Assembly (NCBI GenBank): GCA_019115685.1
Contig: DXDC01000179.1
Span: 1 to 5,488 of the forward strand
DNA: 5,488 bases
Source: Candidatus Agrococcus pullicola
GTDB taxonomy: Bacteria; Actinomycetota; Actinomycetes; Actinomycetales; Microbacteriaceae
Direction: 5' to 3'
Shown here: piece by piece, positions 4,958 to 5,488 of the stretch
Position numbering within the stretch: the stretch's first letter is position 1
How the letters are laid out: every line of letters begins with the position of its first letter
The notes under the pieces: model-generated
Databases searched by the model: none
What the model saw: the letters and a program-made list of their open reading frames with translations, nothing else
What the model was told of the DNA's origin: nothing
Translations under genes and position numbers: made by a program

Positions 4958-5488
4958 GTGGTGATGACCATCCGGGTCATGTCGTCCGGCAGAGGCTACG
5001 AGTACCTGTTGAAATCGGTCGTCGTCGGTGACGGCGACCGCGAGATCAGCAGCCCGCTGACCCGGTATTACACCGAAACCGGGAACCCTCCCGGAACGTG
5101 GGTCGGCACCGGCCTGATGAGCCTCGATGACGGGCGCAGCCCGGCGTTGACCGAGGGCGACACGGTGACTGAGGAACACTTGGCCCGACTGCTCGGTGAC
5201 GGCATCCACCCGGTCACCGGCGAGAAGCTCGGCAAGAGGTTCCCCTCGCTGCAACCCCCACGCGAGCGGATTGCGGCCCGCATTGCACGACTCGACCCCG
5301 ACTTGCGAGGCGATGCACGTGCAGAGACGGCGCAGCGCATCCGTGAGGAAGAGGTTGCGAAGAAGCCACGGACCGCCGTTGCAGGGTTTGACCTCACGTT
5401 CTCACCGCCCAAGTCCGTCAGCGCGATCTGGGGCGTGGCCGAGGCGGGCACACAAGCGCTGATCGCGCAGGCGCATCACGCCGCGATG
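4958..5488 (+). CDS. traA: MobF-family conjugative relaxase (TrwC/TraA type), N-terminal part, cut by window end
   Basis: The frame is open to the right edge, giving 177 codons. This is the start of a TrwC-type relaxase domain, which nicks the transfer origin, stays linked to the 5' end through a tyrosine and guides the strand into the recipient. A tyrosine pair sits in SSPLTRYYTETGNPPGTW (Y37-Y38) and is the likely catalytic region; FDLTFSPPKSVSAIWG (144-159) is a highly conserved family motif. The metal-binding histidine triad and the helicase domain expected in full-length TraA lie outside the window. Start choice is open: GTG 4958, GTG 4961 or ATG 4964, all in frame. GGGGAGG (4944-4950) gives seven-base spacing to GTG 4958, which I prefer. 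The gene is divergent from the efflux cassette and preceded by inverted repeats. The symbol follows common use for actinobacterial homologues. Confidence 0.9.
   Translation, partial: MVMTIRVMSSGRGYEYLLKSVVVGDGDREISSPLTRYYTETGNPPGTWVGTGLMSLDDGRSPALTEGDTVTEEHLARLLGDGIHPVTGEKLGKRFPSLQPPRERIAARIARLDPDLRGDARAETAQRIREEEVAKKPRTAVAGFDLTFSPPKSVSAIWGVAEAGTQALIAQAHHAAM

Noticed and set aside
4877..5254. Minus-strand open frame of 125 codons
   Set aside because: It is antisense to the relaxase gene, which has conserved family motifs, and crosses the inverted repeats.

Overview
The window is high-GC DNA with actinobacterial gene families. It carries a bifunctional primase/polymerase, a DUF2637 (SpdB-like) membrane protein and a MobF (TrwC/TraA-type) relaxase. 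That combination points to a conjugative plasmid or integrative conjugative element of an actinomycete, possibly a Gordonia/Rhodococcus-type or related host. The genus cannot be fixed from this sequence.

Left region (1-2012, minus strand): a tightly coupled three-gene operon reads right to left. It starts with a prim-pol replication protein (1044-2012), then a DUF2637 four-helix membrane protein with a C-terminal helix-turn-helix (358-1044), then an unidentified charged protein that runs off the left edge (below 1 to 361). Neighbouring genes overlap by 1 nt (TGATG) and 4 nt (ATGA), so translation is probably coupled. The gap at 2013-2244 holds a strong ribosome binding site and presumably the operon promoter.

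Centre (2245-4639, minus strand): a two-gene cargo unit holds a 14-helix DHA2-family drug:H+ antiporter and, 19 nt downstream, an AraC-family regulator. It looks less GC-rich than the flanks and has no obvious role in transfer or replication, so it is probably an acquired efflux cassette.

Right region (4640-5488): a divergent control region is followed by the start of a rightward MobF relaxase gene, cut by the window edge. The control region is the most interesting part. On the minus strand, upstream of the efflux gene, lies a 17-codon leader ORF with its own Shine-Dalgarno-like sequence. Its stop codon sits in the loop of a 13-bp hairpin. The second arm of that hairpin can instead pair with a downstream segment that is itself able to pair with the efflux gene's Shine-Dalgarno. 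This is the architecture of leader-peptide translational attenuation, as known for several antibiotic-resistance genes, and would make the exporter inducible by a ribosome-stalling compound. On the other side, several inverted repeats precede the relaxase, and one takes in its ribosome binding site. They are candidates for an origin of transfer, for translational control of the relaxase, or both.
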